Source of the DNA: Pseudevernia furfuracea
Lineage: Eukaryota > Ascomycota > Lecanoromycetes > Lecanorales > Parmeliaceae
Reading direction: 5' to 3'
Length of the DNA stretch: 64,000 nt
NCBI GenBank assembly: GCA_022315425.1
Contig: JAIUPT010000032.1
Coordinates: 856,501-920,500 of the forward strand
The notes below the pieces were generated by a model, which was not told the origin of the DNA, ran no database searches, and was given only the letters and a program-made list of their open reading frames with translations. The position numbers and the translations under genes are program-made. Numbering within the stretch: the stretch's first letter is position 1; every line of letters begins with the position of its first letter. Positions 22,799-33,865 of this stretch are shown here, piece after piece.

Positions 22799-23996
22799 AC
22801 TCAGTCCTAGACGTCTCCTGAAATCTTATGGCATTTCGGCTTCAATGGCCTGATCAGAGTCATCCGGAGTCGAGTGCAGAAAAGCCTCCGCCACAGCACA
22901 TGATTCAACAGTTTCTGCCTCTATGGAGATTTGTACAAAGGTCAAACCTCCGGACATGGCTGCTAGACTGCCCGTCTTGCCACCCGTCTTTCGAAGATTT
23001 ATAGCTTCACATAGATGAAGATTTACGTATGCTCTATATCAACCTAATGCTGGCTTTTCCGTTATCCCGAATGAAAAACTCCTTTGTCGATGAAACGACG
23101 TCTCTCTTACATAATATGTCTGGGGTTCAACTTCAAATCAAGTCTTCTGGAACTTCCGTCGGGTCTCGGTTTGCACAACCACCGTGGCGCGTAGACGACG
23201 CGCTCGCTCCAATCACCCCTTGCAGCCTAATCGTAGAAATTTTGACCCGACCTAGTATTTACAATAGTGGTCGCAGTCTTTCTCTCTCTGGACTGCAGCC
23301 GCCAGGAGGCAAAAGCCCATGGGTTTGATCCATGAACCGGGGAGAAGTGATTGCATTATACGGAGTAGAGCCAAAGGCACACCTTACTCTATGTAAGATT
23401 ACCTTAATGGTAAAGCGTTAGCGAATGAGGTGAAGTGGGGAATTCTTCGGGCCACTCCCGAATTCCTAGAAAACCTGAGGTAATAATCCTTCCATCCACC
23501 CATTTTCCAGCTCTACTTTGTGTTTCTATTCTACCTACTCTCTCAGGTCACCATTGCTGTAGCTTTTCCTCACGTCATCATACCGCTACATTGCATTAAG
23601 ACTCACTGTGTCATTGCCACATTACCTTACCCTTCAGCGCTTGCAGGGAATTAGGTAGTCCCAAGCTCAACACAGGCTGCGTAGATCAGCTTGCGCCAAC
23701 ACCACCTCTCACAAAACTACTCTCCGCCCGTCTCTGTCTCGAGGATCTGGGAGAACAATAGCTGTCTTCTCTTCGTATTCAAGCAGACTGTCCTGTTCTG
23801 CTCTGTGCTTTTGCTTCCATCAAGTCCGCAGCCCAAGTGCAGCCTTAGCGGCCCAGAGATTGCACCACAGCTACAGCTTGCATGGTCGCTCACAACCACA
23901 ACGTCCATTCGAGAGCTTCGACAATTGATAATCACGCGTTTTACAACATCTAACATCAGATCCTTGTATTGAAGATACCTTTAGTCTTCGTTGTCG
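22799..23996. other. Intergenic, forkhead gene upstream region
   Basis: About 1.2 kb without a convincing gene. It is pyrimidine-rich toward the forkhead start (23500-23990), as expected for a long fungal 5' leader. Confidence 0.5.
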
Positions 23997-26165
23997 ATGG
24001 CGTCGACGCGCCGCCTGGAGATTTTCCAGGACCCCAGCTCCGCTTCCGACAATCCAGAGTTGCCAGCACAACCCTCTCTTGATTTGATGAGCTCAGTCTT
24101 CCTTGATGAAAAGTCGCACATCGGCCTTCCCTTAAGCAGAGATGTGGTCTTCCCTCGTCCAATATCGAGGGCATGTGGACGCTCCCCACTCAAATCGGTC
24201 CAGCAGCCGAGCTCATCTACACCCAAGGCCTTGTACGACAAGCAGGCGAGCATTTCGCTACCAGCTCCACAAGCCTCTATCTTCGCCACAGATTCTCCGT
24301 TGAAGAGGTCAACCTCTTCGGTCTTCCACCCCATCGCGCCTCTTAAGCCCTTGAGGCCTATCATTACCACTCCTCAAAACAACGCATCTGCGGACAAAGA
24401 AAACTTCAACCCTAAATATCACAGCGACAATTTTGCGGAGTTTCCAGATCCTTCCTATGGGTACAAGGCCCCCTTGAAACAAACATTGTATGATAGACAG
24501 GCGAAGAAAGCCCGTCATGAAGATTCGTCAGGCCCAGAGATCCCCGAGCCCCAAAACATGCCGTTGATCGAGGATGATGGAAAAAAGCCTCAGTACAGTT
24601 ACGCAGCACTCATAGGAATGTCGATACTTCGCGCTCCAGGACGTCGATTGACCCTGGCTCAGATATACAAATGGATTTCCGACTCGTTCGCTTACTATCG
24701 TGCCTCGCAAACAGGCTGGCAGAATAGCATTCGTCACAATTTGAGTCTCAACAAGGCCTTCATCAAGCAAGAGAGACCTAAGGACGATCCTGGAAAAGGG
24801 AATTATTGGGCGATTGAACCAGGGATGGAGACTCAATTCATCAAAGATAAAGCCTCTCGTCGCCCAAATTCATCTTCCGGAACGATAATGAAGAGCTCGT
24901 CACTACTATCAAGCGAAACAAGTATCTGGTCTAGCCAACCTCAGCCTCCTCTGAGAGAAGTCGGACGTGTGACTGAAGCCACTGAGCCGTCATCCGATGC
25001 CACGATATCCGCTTCAGATGCGCCATCTCAGGAAGACGAGATCGAGGAGATCGTGCATATGCCACCTCCTGCCTCACGCCTGCCGCCATCATCTCCATTG
25101 CAACCCATTCACTCATCGCCGCCTCTCCCCCGTCCGTCATTGCTGCGTGAAGACACGCCGTCTCCTGTAGCTGACCTTGCTCTGCCCTCGAGCAAATCCA
25201 GATCACGAAAGCGCAAATTGGCTGCGATGGACGATAGCGGTTACTTTTCTTCCTTGGAATCGTCGGCAACGCGACCCTTTGCGAACCCTATGCTCCCGGA
25301 CCTTACTGCTGATAGACCGAGAATCAAGCGAGGGCGTGCCGAAGAAGAGATCGCTCGAATTCGGTCTTCATCCCATGATGTTAGTCCAAGTAAGGGCCGT
25401 GCACCGCTGAAGCAGCCACGATCACTGGTCTCCTCCTCTCCGCTACGCCATTTTGACAGCTCGTTGATGCTTCCACCCCTGACACCAGCAGTGAGATTCA
25501 GGCTTCCTGCAAAGCCACCAGCTACTATTTCACCCAATACGAATCTAAGGAATCATCGCAACAAGATAAGGGAACTGGTTGGCTCGCCCGTCAAGAACAC
25601 GAGTCTCTTTAACGAGGAGGTGTCGTTCAGTCCGGCCTTCAACATCGTTGATGAGGAACACTACCTGTTCAACGACGACTTTGACACAAGCTTCAACGTT
25701 TTCAGAGACGATGATCAGGATTACCGTCGGCCCGCTTCCTCGTCTCCCGTAAGAGGATCGATACGGCGCCTACGCACTGACCGTGCAGGCAGGACGGCTA
25801 CCGTCCTTGCCGACGTTACTGGTACGACACTGAACAGCAAAAGACTGTCATCGAATGGCAAGGCCCCTGCACTAGAGTCTCCACTGGGGCAGAAGTCTAG
25901 CAAAACCCCGCTTGTTTGGGGTAGCAACCTCAATGATCTCAATGATGTCCCAAAAGAAGATTTATTTGGTCTCGAATATGACGATGAGGAGCCCGACGAC
26001 TTTGGCGGCGTGGATATCTTGCAAGGGTTTCAGAAGATCGGAGGCAATCAGTATACCGGTTCCTCTACCAAGAGATTGTCGAGGCCCAATATGGGGGCTC
26101 GAAGTCACACCGGCCACTCGCGCTTTCAAGAAATGATTTCGACGTCAGGACCGGAGGGTCTTTGA
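23997..26165 (+). CDS. Forkhead transcription factor
   Basis: DNA-binding regulator with a forkhead (winged helix) domain at about residues 196-285: KPQYSYAALIGMSIL, the RLTLAQIYKWISD helix, recognition helix GWQNSIRHNLSLN and the wing GKGNYWAI. A single exon gives 722 residues from the ATG at 23997. The rest is low-complexity Ser/Pro with several SP/TP sites, which suits phosphorylation by cell-cycle CDKs. No FHA domain is visible, so it is closer to S. pombe Sep1 than to Fkh1/2; that placement is inference. A nuclear-localisation-like cluster (SRSRKRKLA) follows the middle region. It converges on the FCP1-like gene. Confidence 0.93.
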   Translation: MASTRRLEIFQDPSSASDNPELPAQPSLDLMSSVFLDEKSHIGLPLSRDVVFPRPISRACGRSPLKSVQQPSSSTPKALYDKQASISLPAPQASIFATDSPLKRSTSSVFHPIAPLKPLRPIITTPQNNASADKENFNPKYHSDNFAEFPDPSYGYKAPLKQTLYDRQAKKARHEDSSGPEIPEPQNMPLIEDDGKKPQYSYAALIGMSILRAPGRRLTLAQIYKWISDSFAYYRASQTGWQNSIRHNLSLNKAFIKQERPKDDPGKGNYWAIEPGMETQFIKDKASRRPNSSSGTIMKSSSLLSSETSIWSSQPQPPLREVGRVTEATEPSSDATISASDAPSQEDEIEEIVHMPPPASRLPPSSPLQPIHSSPPLPRPSLLREDTPSPVADLALPSSKSRSRKRKLAAMDDSGYFSSLESSATRPFANPMLPDLTADRPRIKRGRAEEEIARIRSSSHDVSPSKGRAPLKQPRSLVSSSPLRHFDSSLMLPPLTPAVRFRLPAKPPATISPNTNLRNHRNKIRELVGSPVKNTSLFNEEVSFSPAFNIVDEEHYLFNDDFDTSFNVFRDDDQDYRRPASSSPVRGSIRRLRTDRAGRTATVLADVTGTTLNSKRLSSNGKAPALESPLGQKSSKTPLVWGSNLNDLNDVPKEDLFGLEYDDEEPDDFGGVDILQGFQKIGGNQYTGSSTKRLSRPNMGARSHTGHSRFQEMISTSGPEGL

Positions 26166-26795
26166 CCGTCTCGGCGGTCGTATGTATCATTGCCCAATCG
26201 GAGGAGACTGATTCCGACAGGTGTGCACTCCTCCAGAGTGCTTCGCATTGAAAAGCTTTTCAATTCACCCATCGCCGGTCACTGCATTTCTTATACTTTC
26301 TTTCACATCGGCGCTGGGCCAGATCTACAAGCCGCCTATGTGTTTGGCCAGACTTGATTTTTCACCTTTCCTCTATTTTTACTCAGCACGAAAAAGAGCA
26401 GGGTCACGGGTGTCCCGAATCAGGAGTTCACAGAGTTTGTCCGGAAAATCTGGGAACTGCAGGAGGTGTACGAGTTTACGATAGCCAAGATAACGACGAT
26501 CAGCGACATGGTTTTATGCAACTCTATGACGATTCCTGCGAGTGCTCAACATGGGCGCCTAGTCTCTTGATTTTACATTTCGTGCAATGCAATAGCAGTT
26601 CCTACTCACCGAAGTCTGTGGACATTGTGATTCTTGCAAGGACGTTTGAACCATCTCTATAAACGGTAAAGGTCTGGGCCTCAAGCTATTTAGACTATCT
26701 TCGAGCCCCAGTCCCCAGTATGTAGTAAAGCTTGAGCAAGTGGGATGACCCCGACTGTCGCCACCGAGTAATGAACACATCAACGCGTCATCCAT
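26166..26795. other. Convergent intergenic region
   Basis: 3' flanks of the forkhead and FCP1-like genes. I see no gene or clear repeat. Confidence 0.45.
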
Positions 26796-28361
26796 TCACA
26801 GCCTCACTCCACCGTCTTCGTTATCGTCCTCGCACTGATCATGCCCCTGGGGTTTCTTCCTGTGCCACTCCCACTCCCAGCGCCATTCTGCACCGATTTC
26901 GAAGGGCCTGTGCCTCACGAACCCACTAACATCACTCCATTTCCTCGCTTCCTCGAGATACCCCACGACTTGTCCAAGCACATCTTTGCCATCCCCCTCT
27001 TTTTCACCGCCGGCCCGCACGAACTCCGGAACTTTAACATGGTTAAAAGGCTGTGCGCTCGCCTTTAGGGCACTATCGTCGATCAGCACGGTATTGTGTT
27101 GGCCCCATCTCTCGCCCTCTTCAAAGTCAGGGTGCGAATTTTGAAGATTTTTATTAAGCCAGATACGGTCAAGACGCTTGTAGACCTGGACGCGCGCTTT
27201 GGACTCTGCGGATGTCAGCCCAAGCGTGTCTCTTCCCCACTCGCCCAAAACCATTTTACGCTGGTCTCGAGAGAACAGCCGTGCGCATACACCTTTGACA
27301 TTATATGGCTGTGCAGAAGACCACACGAGAATGCTATGATTTGTGAAAGCGTATTTGAGGAACTTAGTAAGGCAGGGACGAGGGGTATAATTTTGGGATG
27401 CTCGAGGGCGGTAGAGCAAAGTACCGTTCAGGTCTAATACAAGGAGCAGCCGTCGTGGTGAGGAGAGAAGGCTGGGAATAGCATGAGCGTCACTGAGATA
27501 GGCCGACGTAGGGGTCGGAGCCGGTAAGTGAATCAGGTCGTCCTCGCCATTGGCTATGGAAGGCGGGGGGTCGCGAGTAGCAGGCCGAGTAGCTTCGAGA
27601 TCCCTGGTTTTTGTTAATTGGGAAGATCCACTAGGTCGAGATACAGTCTTTCGGAGATTGGCTGGCAGCGAGCCTGTCCATCTTCCACGTTGGACGGGTA
27701 TAGTTTCACTGATCGGTGGGTTGGCCTTTGAGTATCTGTATTGTTTGTCAACACGGGAAAACGGGAGACCACGATACGTCAGGACTGACAGCGTAGATTT
27801 GTGCACGGTGGGTTCTAGTCCTCTAGATGGGACTTTGGGCTGTACAAACGGAACTGCCATCGCTTCAGTAACGGTCGATGGTCCATTGATGGGCGTGAAA
27901 GCTTCGGGCTGGTACCTGGACACACTTGGCCGGCCTGGCAGAGAGAGGGAGGCTTGCACAGGATGACATCTGGGAACAGCTGGAGAATTGTGAATCAACC
28001 CATGGTGATAGATTTGCGAAGGCCAATGGTTCCAAGTATCTGCAGAACCACCGAGTGGGGCGATAGGTAATGACTGGTACGATGGAACTGCGGACGGATG
28101 CCAGTAGTTGATACTTGAAGTATGCTGTCCGGAGGCTTGCTGCAACTTTGACTGCAGAGAAGCCTTATCTTCTGCGCGCCTGCGTTTTCCCTTGGTCGCA
28201 CGACTGGTATTTTGAGGTGCCGCTGGCTTGTCGAGGCCCAAGTCCTCCAAGCCAAGGGTTTCCTGTTTGTCCATGCAGCGCTTCAATCCTAGCTGAAAAT
28301 CGAACGTCAGGGCTTTGATGCGAGCATGGCGTGTGAAATTGGTCTTTTGGGGAGATTCCAT
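26796..28361 (-). CDS. FCP1/NIF-type HAD phosphatase-like protein
   Basis: Single exon, 521 residues. The C-terminal part (about 300-470) is an FCP1-homology (HAD) domain: strand and motif I read VLDLNGTLLYRPR (residues 308-320), then LVWSSAQ as motif II, and LIDDSALKA with the acidic pair of the last motif. Classic FCP1/SCP phosphatases have DxDGT; here the second Asp is Asn (N312), which removes the usual general acid/base. The first 290 residues are low complexity (Pro, Ser, Thr) with a basic stretch TKGKRRR near 57-63. It may be a slow phosphatase or a phospho-reader or scaffold; I do not assign a substrate. It starts 388 bp from RRP36 in divergent orientation. Confidence 0.85.
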   Translation of the reverse strand: MESPQKTNFTRHARIKALTFDFQLGLKRCMDKQETLGLEDLGLDKPAAPQNTSRATKGKRRRAEDKASLQSKLQQASGQHTSSINYWHPSAVPSYQSLPIAPLGGSADTWNHWPSQIYHHGLIHNSPAVPRCHPVQASLSLPGRPSVSRYQPEAFTPINGPSTVTEAMAVPFVQPKVPSRGLEPTVHKSTLSVLTYRGLPFSRVDKQYRYSKANPPISETIPVQRGRWTGSLPANLRKTVSRPSGSSQLTKTRDLEATRPATRDPPPSIANGEDDLIHLPAPTPTSAYLSDAHAIPSLLSSPRRLLLVLDLNGTLLYRPRASQNYTPRPCLTKFLKYAFTNHSILVWSSAQPYNVKGVCARLFSRDQRKMVLGEWGRDTLGLTSAESKARVQVYKRLDRIWLNKNLQNSHPDFEEGERWGQHNTVLIDDSALKASAQPFNHVKVPEFVRAGGEKEGDGKDVLGQVVGYLEEARKWSDVSGFVRHRPFEIGAEWRWEWEWHRKKPQGHDQCEDDNEDGGVRL

Positions 28362-28749
28362 TGTTTAGCAGATATCAGGTGTCATATGAAGTCTGCGTTT
28401 ACCTGAATAACATAACAAGAAGACTGATGGACAGGACGAGATACACAGCTAAATTGATGGGAGGAGGGCCATACTTTGATAGAGTATATCAGAAGATTTC
28501 GGCGTGAAGCTCGGTTGAGAGCCGTTGACATATATCAAAGTGGGTTTAATTTTTGGAAGTGATGCACACGAACAAATAAATCCATTAGGCAACAATACTA
28601 ACACCATAAGATATCTTAGCTTCAGTATTTGCGGCTCAATTCCGCTGTACGTCATCCCGAAACCCTAGAGTAAGCCCTGAGCCCTAAGTCTTTCTTTAGT
28701 CCGTCTCCATATCTCCGGATCATCAACCTTTTATCTCTCAGTCTTGACT
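28362..28749. promoter_or_regulatory. Divergent promoter with telobox-like motif
   Basis: A 388-bp region between the FCP1-like gene and RRP36. On the RRP36 side it has AACCCTA at 28661-28667, followed by two further near-copies (AGCCCTGA, AGCCCTAA). Telobox/AACCCTA elements occur in promoters of ribosome-biogenesis genes in several eukaryotes; a role here is inference. Confidence 0.4.
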
Positions 28750-29807
28750 ATGCTTCGAAGCAACGTCGCCTGTGACATGAAGCCCTCTTTTCCTCCAACT
28801 CCAAGACCGACGACGGGGCTACCGGAATCACTACATGGCCAAGTCAGAGCAATAAAAGATGCTAGCGGCAGTAGCTCGTACACTGACTCAGAGTCTGACC
28901 TGGGTGCTCCAGGTGATGCTAGACATTCCTCTCTGGCTGGCCATGGCGAGGAGAGCTCCCATGACGACAGTGATGAAGATCACGAACAGGGAGGCGTAAG
29001 TCACACACTGAGTAGACCGCGCTTGCGACGAAAGAGCTAATGGCTAGAGGAAATTCACAGCCCGATTCAGACACTGCGAGTCAAGCTCCTAAGAACATAG
29101 CTGCTTCCATATCCTTCGGTGCCTTAGTGAAAGCACAGGCCTCTCTCGGCAAGCGAAAGCGAAGCAAAGATGACGAGGGCTATGGAGACGCCCATCAATT
29201 CCCCGGAAACAATAAAGCAGCTCGCGAATTCACTAACAATGAAGCACTGGAGCGCAGAGCCGGTAAGAAAGATACCCGCGACTTCTCACGCACTTCCAAG
29301 CACGCCCCTACAGAGCTGTCCTCCAAAAAGGCCGTCTCTCGCAAACGAGAGGTCATGCCAACGCATAAAATCAACCATCGTGACCCGCGCTTCGAGCCCC
29401 TCAGTGGCGCTGTCGATGAACAAAAACCAAAGAAAAATTACTCCTTCTTGGATACCTACCGCGACTCTGAAATATCAGAGCTCAAATCAGCCATTCGAAA
29501 AACCAAAGACAGTGAAGGCAAGGAGAAACTCAAGCGCGCCCTTCTCAGCATGGAGTCTCGCAAGAAAGCCCAGGAGATGAAAGAGCAGCAGCAAGAAGTG
29601 CTGAGAAAGCATCGAAAGGAGGAGAAGGAGAAAATTGAGCAAGGGAAGCGACCATTCTACTTGAAGAAGGCCGACCAGAAAAAGATGGCACTTGTTGAAA
29701 GGTTCGAGGGCATGAAGGGCAAGCAGGTTGACAAGATCATTGAGAGGAGGCGGAAGAAGAAGGCTGCTAAGGAGAGGAAGGTAATGCCAGATGCAAGAAG
29801 GGGTTGA
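28750..29807 (+). CDS. RRP36: rRNA biogenesis protein RRP36
   Basis: Nucleolar component of the 90S pre-ribosome needed for early cleavages in 18S rRNA processing. Exons 28750-28995 and 29061-29807 give 330 residues (yeast protein 300). The donor GTAAGT and acceptor TTCACAG keep phase; an earlier AG at 29046 would shift the frame. The N-terminus is acidic (SESD, HDDSDEDHEQ). The conserved core has ISFGALVKAQ, the KINHRDPRFEPLSG motif, and a very basic helical C-terminus (KKNYSFLDTYRDSEI; KRPFYLKKADQKK) predicted to form long coiled helices. The length, the DPRFE signature and the basic tail identify it. Confidence 0.93.
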
Positions 29808-30721
29808 TTGTAGCACAAAGTCATACCACAGTTCTGTCCAGGTGATCCGCGTCATGTCAAAGTCCTGAGTGTGTGAAAAGACCAGCTTTGCTTTGCCGAG
29901 CGGGTTTGTAAGTGCCTCGCTCTCAAACATCGGCAACAGACGGAATAATCACACTTTAAGAAGCTGTTAGGATGGTCGTCAACATTTGTGAGCATTGAGC
30001 CAATATACGGACAAACAGACTGGAAACTTTCGATGACGGTAAGCCAAAAACTGAAACCTCGCTCCTTCGACCGTAGTGAACCACTGAAGTATAATGCTAA
30101 CCAGCATAAAGCAGATGGCCTATCAGATGCAATTTCGAACCATTTTATACTCTCTATGCTTTACATGAACTTCGAGGACCCACCATTCATTTTCAGATTC
30201 CACTTCACTTTCCTCATTCCAGCAGACATCGCACAGAGCAGGTATTGATTGTAACTGCCTTTCCCTGGGAAGCCTCCCTCTTCCTTCCACGCGCTTTCCA
30301 CCTCTCTGTTCTTGCTCTTTGCCTTTCCTTGCTTGATCCGCAACTTCTCAAAATACACGTACGCAGCATAGAAGGCCAACGTATGGGCGCCGTTGCGGGG
30401 CCCTTCTTCTTCAGAAAAGATACATGCCGGCCTTCGACTTTGCCTGACGTGTCGGGCGGTAGCTAAATGTAGTTCTTAGTCAACAGCCCTTCTTCCGCCT
30501 GTAGGCTGGAGTTGCAAAACGAGGCTTGAGTACCGAGTGGCAAGAGAGATGTTCTGCTTGCGAAAACATTGCTTGGGACTCAGGAGCTTGGTGCAGATGG
30601 TGAAGGGATCACACCGATACACATACCATTGTGGACAACTCGCGGGCGAGAGATGATTGGTTAGCGTTGGGGATCTTCCGAAGGTCGTTCGTTCATCTTT
30701 CTACGGATGTCATCGCATGTA
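29808..30721. other. Intergenic, no confident gene
   Basis: About 0.9 kb. A minus-strand open frame (30161-30379) and another at 30480-30660 are free of stops but show no recognised domain. They might be further exons of the small basic gene ending at 30722, but no phase-consistent chain was found. Confidence 0.35.
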
Positions 30722-31053
30722 TCATAGATGGGAACACCACTGTAATAGTAGATCGGTCGTCGTTGACTGATGTCTCTTTCTCTTCGGTCTCTGCTGTTGG
30801 GCGTTCTCTTCCGGAGAAGTCTTCTGCTTCTTTTTGCTTAATGTGTCGGCGTGGTCGGTGCTCTTACGCTTCCCAGTCTGTTTCTTCGGGCCTTATGAGG
30901 ACGGTTCGGTCATCCACACATCAGTCTTTGGTCTAAGCCTGGAAAGGTTACCTTTCTTATGGACATCGGCTGTAGCGGGGCTTGCATAATTGCATTGACA
31001 TCCTCTTCTTTTAACGGCCCTAGGGAAGATCGGGTTTTGGTCTTGGGAGTCAT
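30722..31053 (-). CDS. Candidate small basic protein (unknown)
   Basis: Not recognised. I reconstruct two exons, 31053-30952 and 30883-30722, with a GTAACC donor and a GAAG acceptor; together they give 87 residues. Exon 1 reads MTPKTKTRSSLGPLKEEDVN and onward to MSIRK; exon 2 opens with KQTGKRKS and contains the lysine/arginine clusters SKKKQK and RPKRKRH, which look like nuclear localisation signals. Both exons are open in the chosen frame, and lysine codons continue across the junction. The composition suggests a nuclear or chromatin protein; this is inference only. The 3' end might be spliced further, since a last intron cannot be excluded. Confidence 0.4.
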
Positions 31054-31789
31054 ATTCGCATGAATAGTTCCACAGGTGGGTGTCCTAAAACATTAGACTC
31101 ACATGTTCTGGGATCGTGCGTGCGCAGAGAGAGTCTTTGGAGAAAATAAAATACCTCGAGAAGAGAGAGGGCTGAAATGTGAGATAGTGCCACCAAAAAA
31201 TGTAAACAAATACGTCATATCTGCCAACCAATGTCTCTTCTCGTACTGCATAGTAAATAGGCTCCATGGCATGCCAAGGTGTAACGAGATATCAAAGTGA
31301 GCATCAATTAAGCTGACGGGCCACGACAAACCCAGGAAGCTTGAAATAAGACTCGATCGAGGAGAGGTACTCTCGAAACTCTCAAGAGAATGGTGTCAAT
31401 TTTGAATGGCTTTCCGAACAAGGTGGACTGACTGGCTACGAGCATCAGGTGGATTGAATAAATCAATCTCGACAAAAATAAGGACTCCATAGATTCCTTT
31501 GCTTTCCTTCATACATAGCTACCTAGACATTAGCCACCATTGCGCTTCTCGTGCGAACTCTCGTGGTCCATGGTTTGTGGCCCTCAAGAAGAAATCGTCC
31601 TCCAGTCTCTCGTTCTGCAGTAGAACAGCAAACCCCATGGTGCTCCAAACCCCCAGCGCCTCCAAGACCAAGGGAGCCAGACCTCCAACTCCTAAGGAGA
31701 CCAGCCCTCATCCTCGAAAAGCCTAAATCTATAAGCTGGAAGGCACGCGTTGTACGCCAAATATGTATATCAAATGTGGAGATACATGA
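31054..31789. other. Intergenic, no gene seen
   Basis: About 0.7 kb, 5' of the small basic candidate and 3' of the proline-rich gene. Open frames on either strand are short and unrelated to known families. Confidence 0.45.
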
Positions 31790-33261
31790 TCAAGAATGGA
31801 ACAAATCCCAGGCCCTGGCACACAAACCCAAAAATTCGTCCTTCTTCTTTCGTTGCGTTCCTGGGCTGTCTATGCCCAATCCAAACGGCCCGCGCCGGGG
31901 CTCGGGTCCACTCCCAAGAGGAGGTGTGCCCATGTCCCGTTCGTATTCTGCTCGGCCTCGTCTCCGGCCATGGCCGCTTCGGCTGGACTCGCCATTGACC
32001 AGATTGATCGCAGGCTTGCCGGGTGTTGCACCGTGATTCGGTGGAGGAGAAGGCGGCGTGGGCGGCTGGTGGCCAGTGTAGTGGACTATCTTTGGAAGCA
32101 AATCCTCTCTGCCACCGGCCATCTCCGCTACTGCCTCTTCTGCTGACCGGTAATCTCGAGCTCGACTAGACGGAGGAGGATGTGATGATGGTGGTGGGAG
32201 GCCAGGAGAGGGGAACGCAGGGCGGTGGTTGGAATGAGACGAGTTTGAGTTTGAGTTAGATTGGTAGTGGCCTTCTCTCCTGTGCATACCAAGACCATCG
32301 CCGGCGAAGACATCCGAAATCGGCGGTAGCCTATTATTCGTTTGAGTTGCGGGTACGTGATGGATATGAGATGTGTTAGAGAGATTGGAGGGTTGGTTCG
32401 CGATGTGTCGAGTCATAGGGTGCTGATGCCTGCCGGTAAAGCTTTGATGGAGAGGTGCAGATTGGATGACTCTTTCATTGGCGAATTGTTCGTGGGATGG
32501 CGGGACTATAGACAAGCCATTGGGTGGCCTCTTCTTTGACGTCGATGGTGTCTTCAAGCCTCCACCGAACGGATTATCCAAAGTGCCCCTCCCGTCTGGA
32601 TCAGTAGGCTTCGCTGTTTTCTGTAACCGTGACTCGATGATGTGCCTTTGCTGATCTCGAACGGATATGCTTCTCTGCAATTGTTGCTGCATGGTAGGAT
32701 CCTGGGTCTGGAAGCCAGGGGACAGACAGGCTAGTCCAACATCAACCATGGCTAGACCTCCGCTCTCTCTCGCTGTCAAGGGCGCCGATGGCCTCGATGA
32801 CATGGCAGCCTGGCTTTGGGAGGTGCTTGAAGATAGGTCGAGTTTCCTTGGCCTGTGCCTGGAGGTAGCAGGCACCTCGGGTGATGAAGGTGGCTCTTTC
32901 TTCACGATGATCTTCGGCGGCCCATGCCTTGCGCTGTACATGGTGTGAGAAGGACGATTGTACGTTGGTAGCAGCAGCAGCAGCATGGTGCAGATTGGTA
33001 GAGAAGACGAGGAAGACAAACTTACGAATTGGGTGAACGTTTCCCATCCGGAACAATTTTCTGCTTTGCCGCAGCTTCACTAAGCACAACAGGAGCGTTG
33101 GGCGATGTGGTTCGGGAGGTGGCTGATGCAGACCTTCGCTCGGCTGAAGCAGGTGTGTGTGTGGAAGGAGCGAGGGTTGGAAAGCTGGACTGGGGACTCG
33201 AGCCAGGTTCGGATGGAGGCGGAGCGAGTGGCGCTGCGACAGATGCGACAGCTGTAGACAT
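31790..33261 (-). CDS. Proline/serine-rich conserved fungal protein
   Basis: Function unknown. Exons 33261-33026 and 32933-31790 join in phase (TC|C) to give 459 residues. The N-terminus is Ala/Pro/Ser-rich. The centre has a short ordered block, GLACLSPGFQTQDPTMQQQLQRS followed by ISVRDQQRHIIESRLQK, that looks helical and conserved. Then comes a long disordered Pro/Ser/His/Asn segment, and a sharp conserved-looking C-terminus RKKKDEFLGLCARAWDLFHS. The two ordered blocks separated by disorder suggest an adaptor or regulatory protein; no catalytic motif is visible. The 5' flank has the G-run tract and TAA/TGA repeats. Confidence 0.75.
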
Positions 33262-33573
33262 GGCGAAGGCTGTAGAAGAATGATATTGCAGCGACAGCAG
33301 GTGGCTATTAGATTACTAGGTTACTTCCAACACGAGCGAGAAGCGCAAGAGACGAGACTCGCGCTTCAAAGATCGCTTGACCGTGCAATCCTTGACGCAA
33401 GGGAAAGCGAGTGCAGAGGGAAAGAAAATCCTTTTTGGGCTGACCAAGGGCTGGAGGCAGGATGGCAAGAGCAGCAGGCGGTGCTGTTGGTCGGGAAGGG
33501 GCAGCTTGCACGATGAGAAAGTATCAAGATGCTTCAAGGTGGTCAGAGTGGAAGAGAAAATAATGAGGTCCTT

Positions 33574-33607
33574 GGGGGGGGGGGTTTAGGGGGGGGGGGG
33601 GTTTGGG
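33574..33607 (+). repeat. G-run tract, telomere-like spacing
   Basis: Eleven Gs, TTTA, thirteen Gs, TTT, GGG on the plus strand (C-rich on the gene strand), about 310 bp upstream of the proline-rich gene start. This pattern can form G-quadruplex structures. Confidence 0.8.
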
Positions 33608-33767
33608 TAAGTTGCGTAACGGATTTGAAACGGGGGCTCAAGTGAGTACGAGGGTACGAGGGGTTTCGGTTGTATTCAAGGATGTTGTGCCCTAGTGTCC
33701 CAGTGCTTTGGACTCCTGTTGGTTTTAAAAGGAGGGGGAAAGGAGTTGGGAGGAGCACGGAGAAATT

Positions 33768-33865
33768 ATGATGATAATAATAATAATAATAATAATGATA
33801 ATAATAATGATAATAATGATAATAATGATAATAATGATAATAAATGATAATAATGATAGTAATAG
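33768..33865. repeat. TAA/TGA trinucleotide microsatellite
   Basis: About 98 bp of ATAATAATGATAATAATGAT-type repeat, imperfect but continuous. Confidence 0.9.
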
